49,359 nt of DNA from Candidatus Methylomirabilis sp. Its GTDB lineage: Bacteria; Muiribacteriota; Ozemobacteria; Ozemobacterales; Ozemobacteraceae. Location of the stretch: positions 1 to 49,359 of the forward strand of contig DYKG01000025.1 in NCBI GenBank assembly GCA_020722725.1. The letters are read 5' to 3'. Both the position numbers and the translations under genes were made by a program. The notes beneath the pieces were generated by a model. That model saw only the letters and a program-made list of their open reading frames with translations, had not been told where the DNA came from and did no database searches. Positions 16,388-25,295 of this stretch are shown piece after piece (the stretch's first letter is position 1; every line of letters starts with the position of its first letter).

Positions 16388-18505
16388 ATGATTAGGTTTA
16401 ACTCTTTCCGGGCCAAAGATCCTGTCCTTGCAGCCATCATATCGATGGGCCTTGTTTTGGGGGTTCCTGCAATGACAAGAGCCCAGGCTGGCCCAGAGCA
16501 AGGTGGCTGGGAGGAAGTGGGTCCCGCAGATGCCCTTGCTCAGCAGCAATTGATGGCAGCTCCCCCTCTAGTAGTCGCCAGGCCACTGGGACAGGACAAC
16601 TATCGTCCTCCGGTTGAACCGCCCAGTCAGAATGTTGCCGCAGCACCTGCAGAATCCGCAGCGCCAGCATTGCAGCACCGGCCCAATGGCGGCTTTTATG
16701 TTGTGCAGGCCGGAGACACTCTGCCAAAAATTGCCATGAAAGTTTATGGTGATCCCAACCGCTGGCAGGACCTGATGGTTCTTAACAACATTGAAAACGG
16801 CAATCGCATTTTCGTTGGCCAGAAGCTTCTGACCTCCTCGCCAAATTCGAATGTGTCTGCTGTAAGTCATGCGCCGGCTCAGGTTCACCTTCCTCAGACC
16901 GCCACCGCGCCAGCAGTTGCGAATCATGTTCCAGCTCACGAAGTGGAGGAATGCCCTGCACCCTCAGTTTCAGCCGATGCTGCCGAAGCTGATGCCAGCT
17001 TTTACGGGCAGACCGGCGGTTCTTATACGATTCAGCGTGGTGATACCCTGGGAAAAATTGCCAAACGTATTCTGGGATCCAGCAAACGATGGCGTGAACT
17101 GGCCAGAGCCAATCCGCAAGTTAACCCCAACAAGCTTAATGTTGGTGAAACTCTGATGATCCCAGGTGCTGCTCCTGTTTCTCAGGAAATGACCGCCCCC
17201 GAAGCTGCGATGGTTATGGCCCAGCCACTGAATAACGGTGCCTGGAACGGCCAGATGCCACCCGCACCACCGGCCAACCATGTTCCTCAGACCCATTATC
17301 AGATGGTTGAGCCTCAGCAGATGAATGGCGGGCAACAGACTGTAAGCGCACCGTCATTCGATCCGCCACCTCTGATGCCGCCACCGCCACCGGTGGTCAG
17401 CAACCAACCATACGGCACACCGGCGCCACAAGGTATCGATTCTTATGCTCCGCCAGCCGCACCCCCGGTTTATTCCGGCGGTTCCATGACTCCGCCCCCG
17501 CCTCCGGTTCAGGATCAGTATGCCGCTCCGCCAATTGCTGTTCCTGACATGATGGCGCCGCCGCCGGCTCCATATATGGGCGCACCGGCTCCCGGCCCCG
17601 CCCCTGCTCCTGGTGCTCCCGTTGCGGTCAGCACCCACGAACTTTATCGTGATGAACGTTATCGCATTCCCGATGAGTTGAAACCCACCAATTTCAGCCC
17701 GTATTTTACCAACGTGAATGGTTACCATGGCCTGTTCGAAACCGAAAGTGCCCTGTTGCCCTATATTTCAACCTGGAACTTCGGTTTGCACTATCGCTAC
17801 GAAAAGATTCAATACCTTAATGGTCAGAAGAATTTCGTTGAGGGCGGCGAATCATACATTCCGTTGCATTTGAATTATGCCGGAAAGAAGCTGTTCGCAG
17901 GGCTTACCGTTCCTTTCCAGAACTGGGAAGTGAAGCGCTCGGGTGGAAACAGTGAAACTGTAAGCCTTTCAGGCCTGCATGATCCATCGCTCAAGGTGGG
18001 TTACCAGGTTTGGAAGAATCTTGAAGGCACACATGCCGTCACCCTGCATGCCGAAGGAAAATTTCCCGGCGGCAACTACCATCAGCCTCTTTGGGATTTC
18101 TCGGGAAAAAGTGAAGTGGGTGTGCGCGTTGGTCCCGCTGAAGCAACCCGCGGCGCCTGGGTAGAATTAGGCGGTGCTTATTCCGGTGTCATGAACGACA
18201 AATGGACCAGCCACCTCAATTTCGCTCTGGCCAATGACTCCGAAGACAGCATCAGCAAATACGTCTTCAGAGCCGGCATGGATTACCGGGTTAACCAGAA
18301 TTTCTCAATTGTCGGTGAACTCAACAGTAACTCATACGAAATGGACAATGGAACTGACGATACCAACGTCGATATGATTGTGGGTTTCATTCTGTTCAAC
18401 GATTACTGGCAGGGTTCGCTTGGTTTTCCGATTGCGCTTGAAAAAGACTGGGGCTTCTACCATGACTTTGGGGTAGTTTTCGGTCTGCATCATCGATGGG
18501 ATTAA
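16388..18505 (+). CDS. LysM, proline-rich, beta-barrel envelope protein
   Basis: 705 residues. A signal peptide (about 1-33) is followed by a first LysM domain (about 104-148, YVVQAGDTLPKIAMKVYGD), a second LysM (about 213-257, YTIQRGDTLGKIAKRILG), a long Pro/Ala-rich linker (about 265-425), and a C-terminal domain of alternating strands (about 440-705) with aromatic girdle residues, ending HHRWD. The likely role is a peptidoglycan-anchored outer-membrane barrel or surface protein. GGAGG precedes the ATG. A strong terminator closes the gene. The barrel call is by strand periodicity; the C terminus is not the classical terminal Phe. Confidence 0.75.
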   Translation: MIRFNSFRAKDPVLAAIISMGLVLGVPAMTRAQAGPEQGGWEEVGPADALAQQQLMAAPPLVVARPLGQDNYRPPVEPPSQNVAAAPAESAAPALQHRPNGGFYVVQAGDTLPKIAMKVYGDPNRWQDLMVLNNIENGNRIFVGQKLLTSSPNSNVSAVSHAPAQVHLPQTATAPAVANHVPAHEVEECPAPSVSADAAEADASFYGQTGGSYTIQRGDTLGKIAKRILGSSKRWRELARANPQVNPNKLNVGETLMIPGAAPVSQEMTAPEAAMVMAQPLNNGAWNGQMPPAPPANHVPQTHYQMVEPQQMNGGQQTVSAPSFDPPPLMPPPPPVVSNQPYGTPAPQGIDSYAPPAAPPVYSGGSMTPPPPPVQDQYAAPPIAVPDMMAPPPAPYMGAPAPGPAPAPGAPVAVSTHELYRDERYRIPDELKPTNFSPYFTNVNGYHGLFETESALLPYISTWNFGLHYRYEKIQYLNGQKNFVEGGESYIPLHLNYAGKKLFAGLTVPFQNWEVKRSGGNSETVSLSGLHDPSLKVGYQVWKNLEGTHAVTLHAEGKFPGGNYHQPLWDFSGKSEVGVRVGPAEATRGAWVELGGAYSGVMNDKWTSHLNFALANDSEDSISKYVFRAGMDYRVNQNFSIVGELNSNSYEMDNGTDDTNVDMIVGFILFNDYWQGSLGFPIALEKDWGFYHDFGVVFGLHHRWD

Positions 18506-18514
18506 CAATAGCCT

Positions 18515-18554
18515 GAAAAAAGGCTCTCCGGTTCAGCCGGGGAGCCTTTTTTTT
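18515..18554 (+). terminator. Rho-independent terminator
   Basis: GGCTCTCCGG and CCGGGGAGCC form a ten-base stem (one T-G pair) extended by A-run/T-run pairing and followed by eight T. It lies nine bases after the LysM/barrel gene. The T-tract overlaps the -35 box of the next promoter. Confidence 0.92.
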
Positions 18555-18581
18555 GCTGAAAAATCGATGCTGTATTATAAT
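18553..18581 (+). promoter_or_regulatory. Sigma70-type promoter of the sulfur operon
   Basis: TTGCTG, 17 bases, TATAAT, ending 40 bases before the start of the persulfide dioxygenase gene. A promoter packed against the upstream terminator is a common arrangement. Confidence 0.55.
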
Positions 18582-18621
18582 GACACGGCAAAGAATTTTT
18601 CGTAGAACGGGAGGCATTAGC

Positions 18622-20616
18622 ATGAAATTCATAGAGAAAATACTACTGGTAATTGCTGTGGTGCTGTTTGCGGCAAATGTCAGTGCTGAGATCAGGGATG
18701 CGGAATCATCATCACATTCAGACGAGGCGGCCCAGTATGTTATCGAATCGGTTTACGAGGGGCCAGGATTTCGGGTAATACAATTCAAGCTCGGGGTTTT
18801 GTCGCATTTCTCATACATTCTTGAGAGTGATGGAAGGGCGTTGATGATAGATCCAGGCCGCGATGTGGCCACTTATCTTGATTATGCAAAGAAAAACGGT
18901 CTCGAATGGGCAGGCACTTTTTTAACCCATTCCCATGCCGATTTTGTTGCCGGGCATCGTGAAATGGCCCATGCTACCGGTTCACCCATCTATGTAAGCC
19001 ATCTAAGCGGCGACCTTTTTCCCCATCTGGCAGTTAGAGACGGTGACAAAATCGAGGTCGGCAAATCACTTGTGAAGATTATTGAAACCCCGGGGCATAC
19101 CCCTGATGGTCTTTGTGCCCTGGTTTCTTCGGCCAAAGAACCGGAAAAGGGGCATTATCTGTTTACGGGAGACACTCTTTTCGTCGGCAGCGTTGGCAGG
19201 CCGGATCTCATGGGTGGCAGCTATTCTGCCGCCGAACTGGCCGGCATGATTTTTGATACCTGGAATAACAAGCTGGCGAAATTGCCTGATTCAGTGGTCA
19301 TTCTGCCCGCGCATGGGGCTGGATCTTTATGCGGAGCTAATCTGGGAGACGAGCCTTCAAGCACTATCGGTCAGGAAAGAGTTTCCAATAATTATTTAAA
19401 ACTTGCTGACAATAGAAGTGCTTTTATATCTGCGGTTATCGGTGGTCTTACTGATGCTCCCGCTTATTTCAGGGAAAATGCCAGAATCAACCGGGAAGGG
19501 CCTGAAATTGTGGACTGGAACAATCCGTTGGGTGCCAAAGTCGAAAGTATTGACGGCCTGACTTTGAATTCAGATGTTTATATCATCGATGTGAGGGATG
19601 AAAAGGCACATTCTGACGGTCATATCAGGGGCTCGATCAATATTGCCCTGCGCGGTCGCATGGAAAACTGGACAGGAACCATTGTGCCGTTCAAGGCCAG
19701 AGTAATTCTTCGCGGCAGTGAGACCCAGGTTCTTGAAGCTGCCCGCCGTTTGAAAAGAGTAGGTTACAATGCCGATTATCTTGCTTTTGATTTGGTTTTC
19801 AAAGATATCGCCACCCCGATGACTGATCCGAAAGCGCTTTATGAAAAAATGAACCGGAAAAATGCTCCGGTTATTGTAGATGTCAGGCTGCCCAGCGAGT
19901 GGCTCGGAATGCGGATTGGTGAAGTGCTTAATCTGCCGCTGAATCAGCTCGAGCAGCTGGCACGAAACCGCCTTAACCCGGGCGACGAAATTGTTGCAGT
20001 TTGTAATTCGGCATTCAGATCGAGCATCGCGGTAGGATTGCTTGAAAGAGCGGGGTTTTCAAAGGTAAGCAGCATGAAAGGTGGCGGCGAAGCCTGGGTA
20101 GAAGCTGGTTTGCCTACCGTAAAGGTCAATGCCACAAAAAGTTCGCAATCAGAAAAAGAAGAATCTTTCACGAATCTTGGCCTGCCTGAAATAGTTTCGG
20201 CTGCTGAGGTTCTGCGAATCGTCAAAGACCTGCCGGGAACCGTTGAAATAATCGATATCAGGCCCGCAGAGCAGGTAAGTGAATATAACCCTCTGCAGGC
20301 CAGGGCTGTGGCATTGGCAGAGCTTATAGAAAGCCAAACCTGGCTGGTCGGAGATGTACCGCTTCTGATAACCGACCGTGACGGCAGCATTGCCCTGATG
20401 GCTGCGGGAATTGTTTCGCAGAAAACCAGGCGTCAGATCAAAGTGCTGCGTGGCGGTATCGAAGAAGTATGGCGTGAGAGCTTCGGTAACTCAACAGGCG
20501 TAAAAGCAACCCCGGTTGAGCCATTGAATGCGCCTCAACCAAAGGTTGCGCCGGCAGACCACTCTCCGTCACCGGTGCCAGCTCAGACCAAAAAGAAAAA
20601 GAATGCGGGGTGCTGA
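18622..20616 (+). CDS. Secreted CstB-like persulfide dioxygenase with three rhodanese domains
   Basis: 664 residues from the ATG at 18622 (GGGAGG upstream). A signal peptide (1-22) directs it to the periplasm. The MBL domain (about 38-290) has HSHADF with His103, His105 and Asp107, then His159 (TPGHT), Asp184 (TGDTLFVGSVGRPD) and PAHG, the ETHE1/persulfide dioxygenase pattern. Next come a Cys-less rhodanese homology domain (about 305-395), a rhodanese with active-site Cys461 in CNSAFRSS (about 415-505), and a second Cys-less domain (about 525-625), then a Pro/Lys tail. Staphylococcal CstB has MBL, inactive rhodanese and active rhodanese in this order; the extra C-terminal domain and export signal are differences. 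It probably oxidises low-molecular-weight persulfides to sulfite/thiosulfate. Confidence 0.85.
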   Translation: MKFIEKILLVIAVVLFAANVSAEIRDAESSSHSDEAAQYVIESVYEGPGFRVIQFKLGVLSHFSYILESDGRALMIDPGRDVATYLDYAKKNGLEWAGTFLTHSHADFVAGHREMAHATGSPIYVSHLSGDLFPHLAVRDGDKIEVGKSLVKIIETPGHTPDGLCALVSSAKEPEKGHYLFTGDTLFVGSVGRPDLMGGSYSAAELAGMIFDTWNNKLAKLPDSVVILPAHGAGSLCGANLGDEPSSTIGQERVSNNYLKLADNRSAFISAVIGGLTDAPAYFRENARINREGPEIVDWNNPLGAKVESIDGLTLNSDVYIIDVRDEKAHSDGHIRGSINIALRGRMENWTGTIVPFKARVILRGSETQVLEAARRLKRVGYNADYLAFDLVFKDIATPMTDPKALYEKMNRKNAPVIVDVRLPSEWLGMRIGEVLNLPLNQLEQLARNRLNPGDEIVAVCNSAFRSSIAVGLLERAGFSKVSSMKGGGEAWVEAGLPTVKVNATKSSQSEKEESFTNLGLPEIVSAAEVLRIVKDLPGTVEIIDIRPAEQVSEYNPLQARAVALAELIESQTWLVGDVPLLITDRDGSIALMAAGIVSQKTRRQIKVLRGGIEEVWRESFGNSTGVKATPVEPLNAPQPKVAPADHSPSPVPAQTKKKKNAGC

Positions 20617-20617
20617 T

Positions 20618-21133
20618 ATGAGTGAAGAAAATTCTAAAAACTATTTGAATCCGTATCTTGCCGGGTTTCTGCTGGGAATGACGTTACTGGCATCGTTTGT
20701 CGTTCTTGGAACCGGATTAGGTGCTTCAGGCGGGCTTGCCAGAATTTCTGCCTGGTGTGGGCTGTGTGTGGCACCTGACCACTTTTTGAAATCGGCATAC
20801 TTTGGCGCATGGGGTGAAGATCCGTTGAATTATTACCTTGTTTTTATGTTCGCTGGCGTAATGGTCGGTGGCTTCGTTTCAGCTCTGGTGAGCCGTAGAA
20901 TCAGCATCGAAGCGGAAAGGGGGCTGTCATTTGGCCTTTATAACCGTCTGTGGTTGGCTCTAGGCGGTGGGGTTGCGGCTGGGTTTGCCAGTCGTCTTGC
21001 TCGCGGATGCACTTCGGGGCAGGCATTAACCGGCACCGCCCTGATGATGACTGGCAGTGTGGTCTTTCTGCTTTGCGTTTTTGCCGGAGGTTATTTAGCC
21101 GCGTATTTCTTCAGGAGGCAGTGGTATGATTGA
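20618..21133 (+). CDS. YeeE/YedE family sulfur transporter subunit (first half)
   Basis: 171 residues with about four to five transmembrane helices. The conserved block LARGCTSGQALTG (about 128-140) is the Cys-containing signature of YeeE/YedE (TsuA-type) proteins that import thiosulfate or related sulfur compounds. It starts two bases after the persulfide dioxygenase stop; a longer upstream frame overlaps that gene and is less likely. It overlaps the next gene by eight bases. The family is often encoded as two half-size subunits, as here. Confidence 0.85.
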   Translation: MSEENSKNYLNPYLAGFLLGMTLLASFVVLGTGLGASGGLARISAWCGLCVAPDHFLKSAYFGAWGEDPLNYYLVFMFAGVMVGGFVSALVSRRISIEAERGLSFGLYNRLWLALGGGVAAGFASRLARGCTSGQALTGTALMMTGSVVFLLCVFAGGYLAAYFFRRQWYD

Positions 21134-22277
21134 AACTTTTTTTGCCGCTGATCTTCTTAATTCTTCGCCTGCTCTTTTCAGCGCTTTCATTCTGGGAATA
21201 GCTTTCGGCTGGTGCCTCGAACAGGCCGGCTTTGGCAGTTCGAAAAGGCTTACCGGCATTTTCTACTTCAGAGACATGTCGGTAATGAAAGTGATGTTCA
21301 GCGCAGTTATTACTGCTATGCTTGGTTTATTGCTGCTGAGTCGGGTTGGCCTGGTGAAACCCGATTCGATTTTTCTGCCAGAAACAATTTTTGGCGCCCA
21401 GATCATTGGTGGTTTATTGTTTGGCTTTGGCTTCGCGGTTGGCGGTTGGTGCCCGGGTACCGCAGCAGTGGGAGCGGTGAGCGGAAAGTTTGATGCCATC
21501 GTTTTTCTTATCGGGGCAATGATTGGCAGTATGGCTTTCAGCGAAAGCTTTGTCTGGCTGGAATCTTATTATAATTCTGGTGCTTCCGGCATAAGATTGG
21601 TTTACGCCGAGCTGGGTATGAGCGCCGGGCAGTTTGCTCTTGCGCTGACCGGGGTCGCGGTGTTTGCCTTCTGGATATCCGAACTGATTGAAGTCAGATT
21701 CAATTTTTCGAAGGTGGCAGAAAAAGCCCATGGTCTGTGGATATTTTCAATGACCGCTTTGATCGTTGCCACTGCGGTAAGCGCAATGCCTGCCAGATCT
21801 GTTGCTGTTGGAGGCAGAACTGAGCAGAAAGAAATCATGGCGGCAATTTATGAGGCCCGCGACCATATTACCCCGGTTGAACTGGCCAGGGAAATGGTGG
21901 TCGGGCAGAAAAAGATTGTCTGCGTAGATGTTAGAAGCAGTGATGAATATCATGAATGGCATATTCCCGGCGCAAGAAATTTTCCGCCCGAATCGATCAT
22001 TGCCGGGCTTGAACTCTATCGCAACCATGACCGCATTGTTCTTTATTCCAACGGCATGGTTCATCCGGCCCAGATCTGGGTTCTGCTGAAAATGAACGGT
22101 TTTGACAACGCATTTGTGCTTTCTGAAGGCCTGACCGGGTTTCGTGAAGATGTGCTGAAGCCGGTTGCGTTGAGGATTGAACCGCTGAGCGCTGAACAGA
22201 AAAACGAAATTGAAAAATGGCGGTCGTTTTTTCTGACTTCCGCAAACGCTGTGGGATCCAATTTATATGTCAGATAA
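21126..22277 (+). CDS. YeeE/YedE family sulfur transporter fused to a Cys-less rhodanese
   Basis: 383 residues. The N-terminal membrane part (about 1-225) has the second-half YeeE motifs GFGSSKRLTG and GWCPGT. A C-terminal rhodanese domain (about 250-345, CVDVRSSDEYHEWHIPGA) follows. The residue in place of the rhodanese active-site Cys is Ser308 (LYSNGM), so this domain likely binds or docks rather than transfers sulfur. The domain may interact with the rhodanese-rich protein encoded first in the operon. The stop is overlapped by a 51-codon gene. Confidence 0.85.
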   Translation: MIETFFAADLLNSSPALFSAFILGIAFGWCLEQAGFGSSKRLTGIFYFRDMSVMKVMFSAVITAMLGLLLLSRVGLVKPDSIFLPETIFGAQIIGGLLFGFGFAVGGWCPGTAAVGAVSGKFDAIVFLIGAMIGSMAFSESFVWLESYYNSGASGIRLVYAELGMSAGQFALALTGVAVFAFWISELIEVRFNFSKVAEKAHGLWIFSMTALIVATAVSAMPARSVAVGGRTEQKEIMAAIYEARDHITPVELAREMVVGQKKIVCVDVRSSDEYHEWHIPGARNFPPESIIAGLELYRNHDRIVLYSNGMVHPAQIWVLLKMNGFDNAFVLSEGLTGFREDVLKPVALRIEPLSAEQKNEIEKWRSFFLTSANAVGSNLYVR

Positions 22278-22422
22278 TGAAAGCAGCGGGGGATTTGGCA
22301 TGATCAGGGGTCTGATCTTTCTCGCGGCGCTGATCGTCTCAGCTCCATTACTGATTATCGGCAACTTTAAAAACGGGCTGATCCAGGATGGTATCAATGG
22401 CAGCCTGGCTTCAATCAAATAA
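22267..22422 (+). CDS. Small single-span membrane protein of the sulfur operon
   Basis: A 51-residue frame whose ATG lies 11 bases inside the end of the YeeE-rhodanese gene. The hydrophobic stretch GLIFLAALIVSAPLLIIG (about 15-32) predicts one transmembrane helix with short soluble ends. Position, overlap and the terminator just after it support a real gene, perhaps a stabilising peptide for the YeeE pair. No family recognised. Confidence 0.6.
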   Translation: MSDNESSGGFGMIRGLIFLAALIVSAPLLIIGNFKNGLIQDGINGSLASIK

Positions 22423-22431
22423 TTGTTTTAA

Positions 22432-23217
22432 TTAACCGGTAAAATCTGGAATACAGGTTTTGCCGGTTTTTTCTCCATTTTTGAATTCAATAACACTGAT
22501 TTTGCGTTGATATACCCGCTCAAGATTCTCGCTGGTAATTATTTCATCGGTCTTGCCGCCGGCAATGAGCTCGCCATTTCTGAGAAAAATTGCTTCGTCA
22601 GATGTCCAGAGTGCGTGTTCCGGGAAATGGGAGGTGTTAATGCAGGTCACCCCTTCGTATGCAAGAGATTTGAGCTGTTTGAGCAGCATTACCTGATTGC
22701 CATAATCAAGGCCGGAAACCGGTTCATCCAGAATCAATATTTCGGCCTGCTGGGTCAGGGCTCTGGCGATCAACACAAGCTGCTGCTCACCGCCGCTGAG
22801 TTCGGTGTATGGCCGGTCTTGTAAGTGGTCTATTTTAAGTCGTTCGAGGCTTGCTCGGGCTATTTCGATATCTTTATCACCGGTTCGGGCAAAAACCGAA
22901 CTGTAGGGGTGCCGCCCCATTGCCACAACTTCAATAACCGGGTATGAAAATGCCGGAACATGTTTCTGCGGAACATAGGCAAGTATTCTCGCCTTTTCTC
23001 TGGGGGGCATGTCTTTCAGATTTTGCCCGGCAACGCTAATGGTTCCCTGATTAGGAGTCAGCAGACCCAGAATCAGTTTAAGTAATGTTGTCTTGCCTGA
23101 TCCGTTTGGCCCGAGAATCGTTGTAATTAGGCCTTTTTGAATCTGAATCGAAACCTGTCTGAGCACCTGATGCCCATTATAAGAAAAAGAAAGATTCTCG
23201 ATGCTTACCGGTGCCAT
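22432..23217 (-). CDS. FecE/BtuD-type ABC transporter ATPase
   Basis: 261 residues. Walker A GPNGSGKTT (about 36-44), the Q-loop region YVPQKH, signature LSGGEQQ, Walker B ILILDEP and the H-loop TSHFPEHA are all visible. The AMGRHPYSS segment after the Q-loop is typical of the FecE/BtuD/FhuC group that imports ferric chelates, cobalamin or haem. The start is set at the ATG overlapping the permease stop (TGATG), which has GGAGG upstream; a GTG three codons earlier is less likely. It works with the FecCD permease at 23217-24218. No substrate-binding protein is encoded here, so the cargo is unknown. Confidence 0.92.
   Translation of the reverse strand: MAPVSIENLSFSYNGHQVLRQVSIQIQKGLITTILGPNGSGKTTLLKLILGLLTPNQGTISVAGQNLKDMPPREKARILAYVPQKHVPAFSYPVIEVVAMGRHPYSSVFARTGDKDIEIARASLERLKIDHLQDRPYTELSGGEQQLVLIARALTQQAEILILDEPVSGLDYGNQVMLLKQLKSLAYEGVTCINTSHFPEHALWTSDEAIFLRNGELIAGGKTDEIITSENLERVYQRKISVIEFKNGEKTGKTCIPDFTG
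22434..22472 (+). terminator. Terminator of the sulfur operon
   Basis: AACCGGTAAAA and TTTTGCCGGTT pair over 11 bases (one T-G pair) around a 13-base loop, followed by TTTT. It lies inside the last codons of the convergent ABC ATPase gene, so the two operons share this DNA. Confidence 0.75.
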
Positions 23218-24218
23218 CAGTTCCACCTCCGGTCGGTTTTCCAGAGGATCAGAACGAAAAATGGCACGCCAACCAGTGCAGTCATTATGCCTACTGGTAT
23301 TTCGGTGCTGGTGGCAGCCCTGCAGAGATCATCGACCAGCAGAAGATATACTGCTCCAAGCAGCGCCGAAGTTGGAACCAGGCGCCGATTATCCGGGCCG
23401 ACCAGCATTCTGGCTATATGTGGAATCATGAGACCAACCCAGCTGATCATTCCCCCCAGACTGACGGTGAGGCTGCAGACCATAGTTGTAGCCGCAATTA
23501 AAATATTTCTGACCAGATTTACTCTTACCCCGAGAGCGCTGGCCTCATCATCGCCCATGCTCAAAATATTCAAATAACCCGACATCATGATAATCACAAA
23601 CAGCCCTGGAATCATAAGAGTAGCAACTACGGTGACCAGCGGAACCGAAACATTTGAAAACCCGCCCAGAAGAAGAGTTACCACGGCTGGCAGCTCATTC
23701 TGCGGGTCAGCCATGTATTTTAAAATTGAAATCAGTGCGGTGAAAAACGATGAACTGACAATTCCACCGATGAGCAGCATGATCAGACGATTGCCTTGAA
23801 AAAGCCTGGCAAGAAGTAAGGCAAAAATTACGGCCATGCTGCCGAAAACGAATGCGCCAATCTGTGCCAGAAGAAGAGAACGGCCAAAAAGAACACCAAG
23901 AGCCGAGCCAAAACCAGCACCCGCCAGAACACCAAGCAATCCCGGCGATACCAAAGGGTTGATGAACATGCTCTGATAGGCGGCGCCTGAAACAGCCAGA
24001 GAGGCACCGGCAATCATCGCGGCAATGATTCTGGGCAATCTGATTTGAACGACAATCTGGAAAACCTGATTTTCGCTTCCAGTTAGCTTTTCCTGCAGAG
24101 CCGAAATTATCTGCTCGAATGAAATGTTGATGGTTCCAAGTCGCAGCGAAAAAACAGCTGAAAGCATCAACAGAAGCATCAGCACTGGGATTACGACGCG
24201 GTAGTTTTTTCCTGGCAT
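23217..24218 (-). CDS. FecCD/BtuC-type ABC permease
   Basis: 333 residues with about ten hydrophobic helices. The hallmark LPRIIAAMIAGASLAVSGAAYQ and the NPLVSPGLLGVLAGAGFG block mark the FecCD/BtuC family, inner-membrane channels for siderophore, haem or cobalamin import. AGGA lies nine bases before the ATG, and a promoter lies at 24259-24287. It is translationally coupled to the ATPase gene. The usual periplasmic binding protein gene is missing on both sides. Confidence 0.92.
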   Translation of the reverse strand: MPGKNYRVVIPVLMLLLMLSAVFSLRLGTINISFEQIISALQEKLTGSENQVFQIVVQIRLPRIIAAMIAGASLAVSGAAYQSMFINPLVSPGLLGVLAGAGFGSALGVLFGRSLLLAQIGAFVFGSMAVIFALLLARLFQGNRLIMLLIGGIVSSSFFTALISILKYMADPQNELPAVVTLLLGGFSNVSVPLVTVVATLMIPGLFVIIMMSGYLNILSMGDDEASALGVRVNLVRNILIAATTMVCSLTVSLGGMISWVGLMIPHIARMLVGPDNRRLVPTSALLGAVYLLLVDDLCRAATSTEIPVGIMTALVGVPFFVLILWKTDRRWN

Positions 24219-24258
24219 TGCAAGTTTTCCTGCTGCGTTGGTATTTCTTAAAATGCGG

Positions 24259-24287
24259 ATTATAAAACAATTTTGGGTTCTGGTAAA
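24259..24287 (-). promoter_or_regulatory. Promoter of the ABC transporter genes
   Basis: On the minus strand: TTTACC, 17 bases, TATAAT, about 41 bases before the permease start. The -10 box is perfect and the -35 fair. Confidence 0.5.
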
Positions 24288-24311
24288 GTCCTTTTAGAAT
24301 TTGTCGCCTAT

Positions 24312-25289
24312 TTAACCGGCTTCAATCAAACATTGCGCTTCAAGCTGCCAGCCAGTTAAAGGGGCAAGATAGCGAATGAAATCGGGTGAATCAGGCAGTG
24401 CAATAAAATTTTGACGGCCTTCACCGGGAAATTCCGTAGTCAAGGCATAAGCATGCAGCAGATGATTGCGTGCCCCAAGCAATTCTAAATCTTCATCGGT
24501 CAGGTTGTCATCGCATCTTTTCATGAAAAAGCTGCCATTATCGTAATAGAGTTTTTCTCCGATTAATGGATGTCCGAGCAGATCTAAATGGGCTCTGATC
24601 TGGTGCTTTCGCCCGGTTTCAAGCCTGATAAGCAGCAGGCTGTAATCTTTATGACTGGTGATACAGTAAAAATCAGTGTGGGCGGCTTTTCCACATGGAT
24701 CGGCAACCATCCGATAGCGAACCGGCGGCTGAAGGCACTCTTTCAGAGGCGTGTCGATCGTCTGTTGTTTCCAGTCGACCTTGCCGCGAACGATTCCAAG
24801 ATAGTATTTGTGGTGCAGATATTTTTTGAAGTTCTTATGAAATCGTGGCGGAACCAGGCTGGTTCGCGAAAGAAACATCAAACCGCTGGTTTCACGGTCA
24901 AGGCGCTGCAGCGGGTTTATGTCGCTGAATCCTTCTCTTCGCCTGATTTCTGCCACCAGAGTCTGATAAAAGAATCGCCGGGTTGAATGAACCGGCAGAC
25001 CGGCGGGTTTGTTTACCAGCAGAAGAAAATCGTTGCGCCAGATCGTTTTATAATCAGTATTTATGTCAGCTTCTTCAAAATCAGGAATACAGAACTGCAG
25101 CTTGTCCTGCAACTGTAAAACCTGATTCTGCGCCGCCGGCCGGCTATTTATCTTTATTTGCCCATTCTTGATGCGGTCGAGCCAATAATTTGTATCGTGA
25201 TATGAGAATCTCTCGGCTATCGCTTCGAGAAGGATTTTGTCGGCACTGCGCTCATCGATTTCCGTTTCCAGTTCAAGGTCATATTTCAT
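24312..25289 (-). CDS. RluA-family pseudouridine synthase
   Basis: 325 residues. An N-terminal S4-like RNA-binding segment (about 15-75) precedes the catalytic domain. NPLQRLDRETSGLMFLS contains the family motif with the catalytic Asp (the residue before RLD is Gln, not the usual His). LIRLETGRKHQIRAHL and GHPLIGEKLYY are the other RluA signatures. It isomerises uridine in rRNA or tRNA; the exact site cannot be told. The start is the ATG ending at 25289, since the longer frame begins at a TTG. It follows the pyrophosphohydrolase gene with almost no gap. Confidence 0.9.
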   Translation of the reverse strand: MKYDLELETEIDERSADKILLEAIAERFSYHDTNYWLDRIKNGQIKINSRPAAQNQVLQLQDKLQFCIPDFEEADINTDYKTIWRNDFLLLVNKPAGLPVHSTRRFFYQTLVAEIRRREGFSDINPLQRLDRETSGLMFLSRTSLVPPRFHKNFKKYLHHKYYLGIVRGKVDWKQQTIDTPLKECLQPPVRYRMVADPCGKAAHTDFYCITSHKDYSLLLIRLETGRKHQIRAHLDLLGHPLIGEKLYYDNGSFFMKRCDDNLTDEDLELLGARNHLLHAYALTTEFPGEGRQNFIALPDSPDFIRYLAPLTGWQLEAQCLIEAG

Positions 25290-25295
25290 CGGCAA

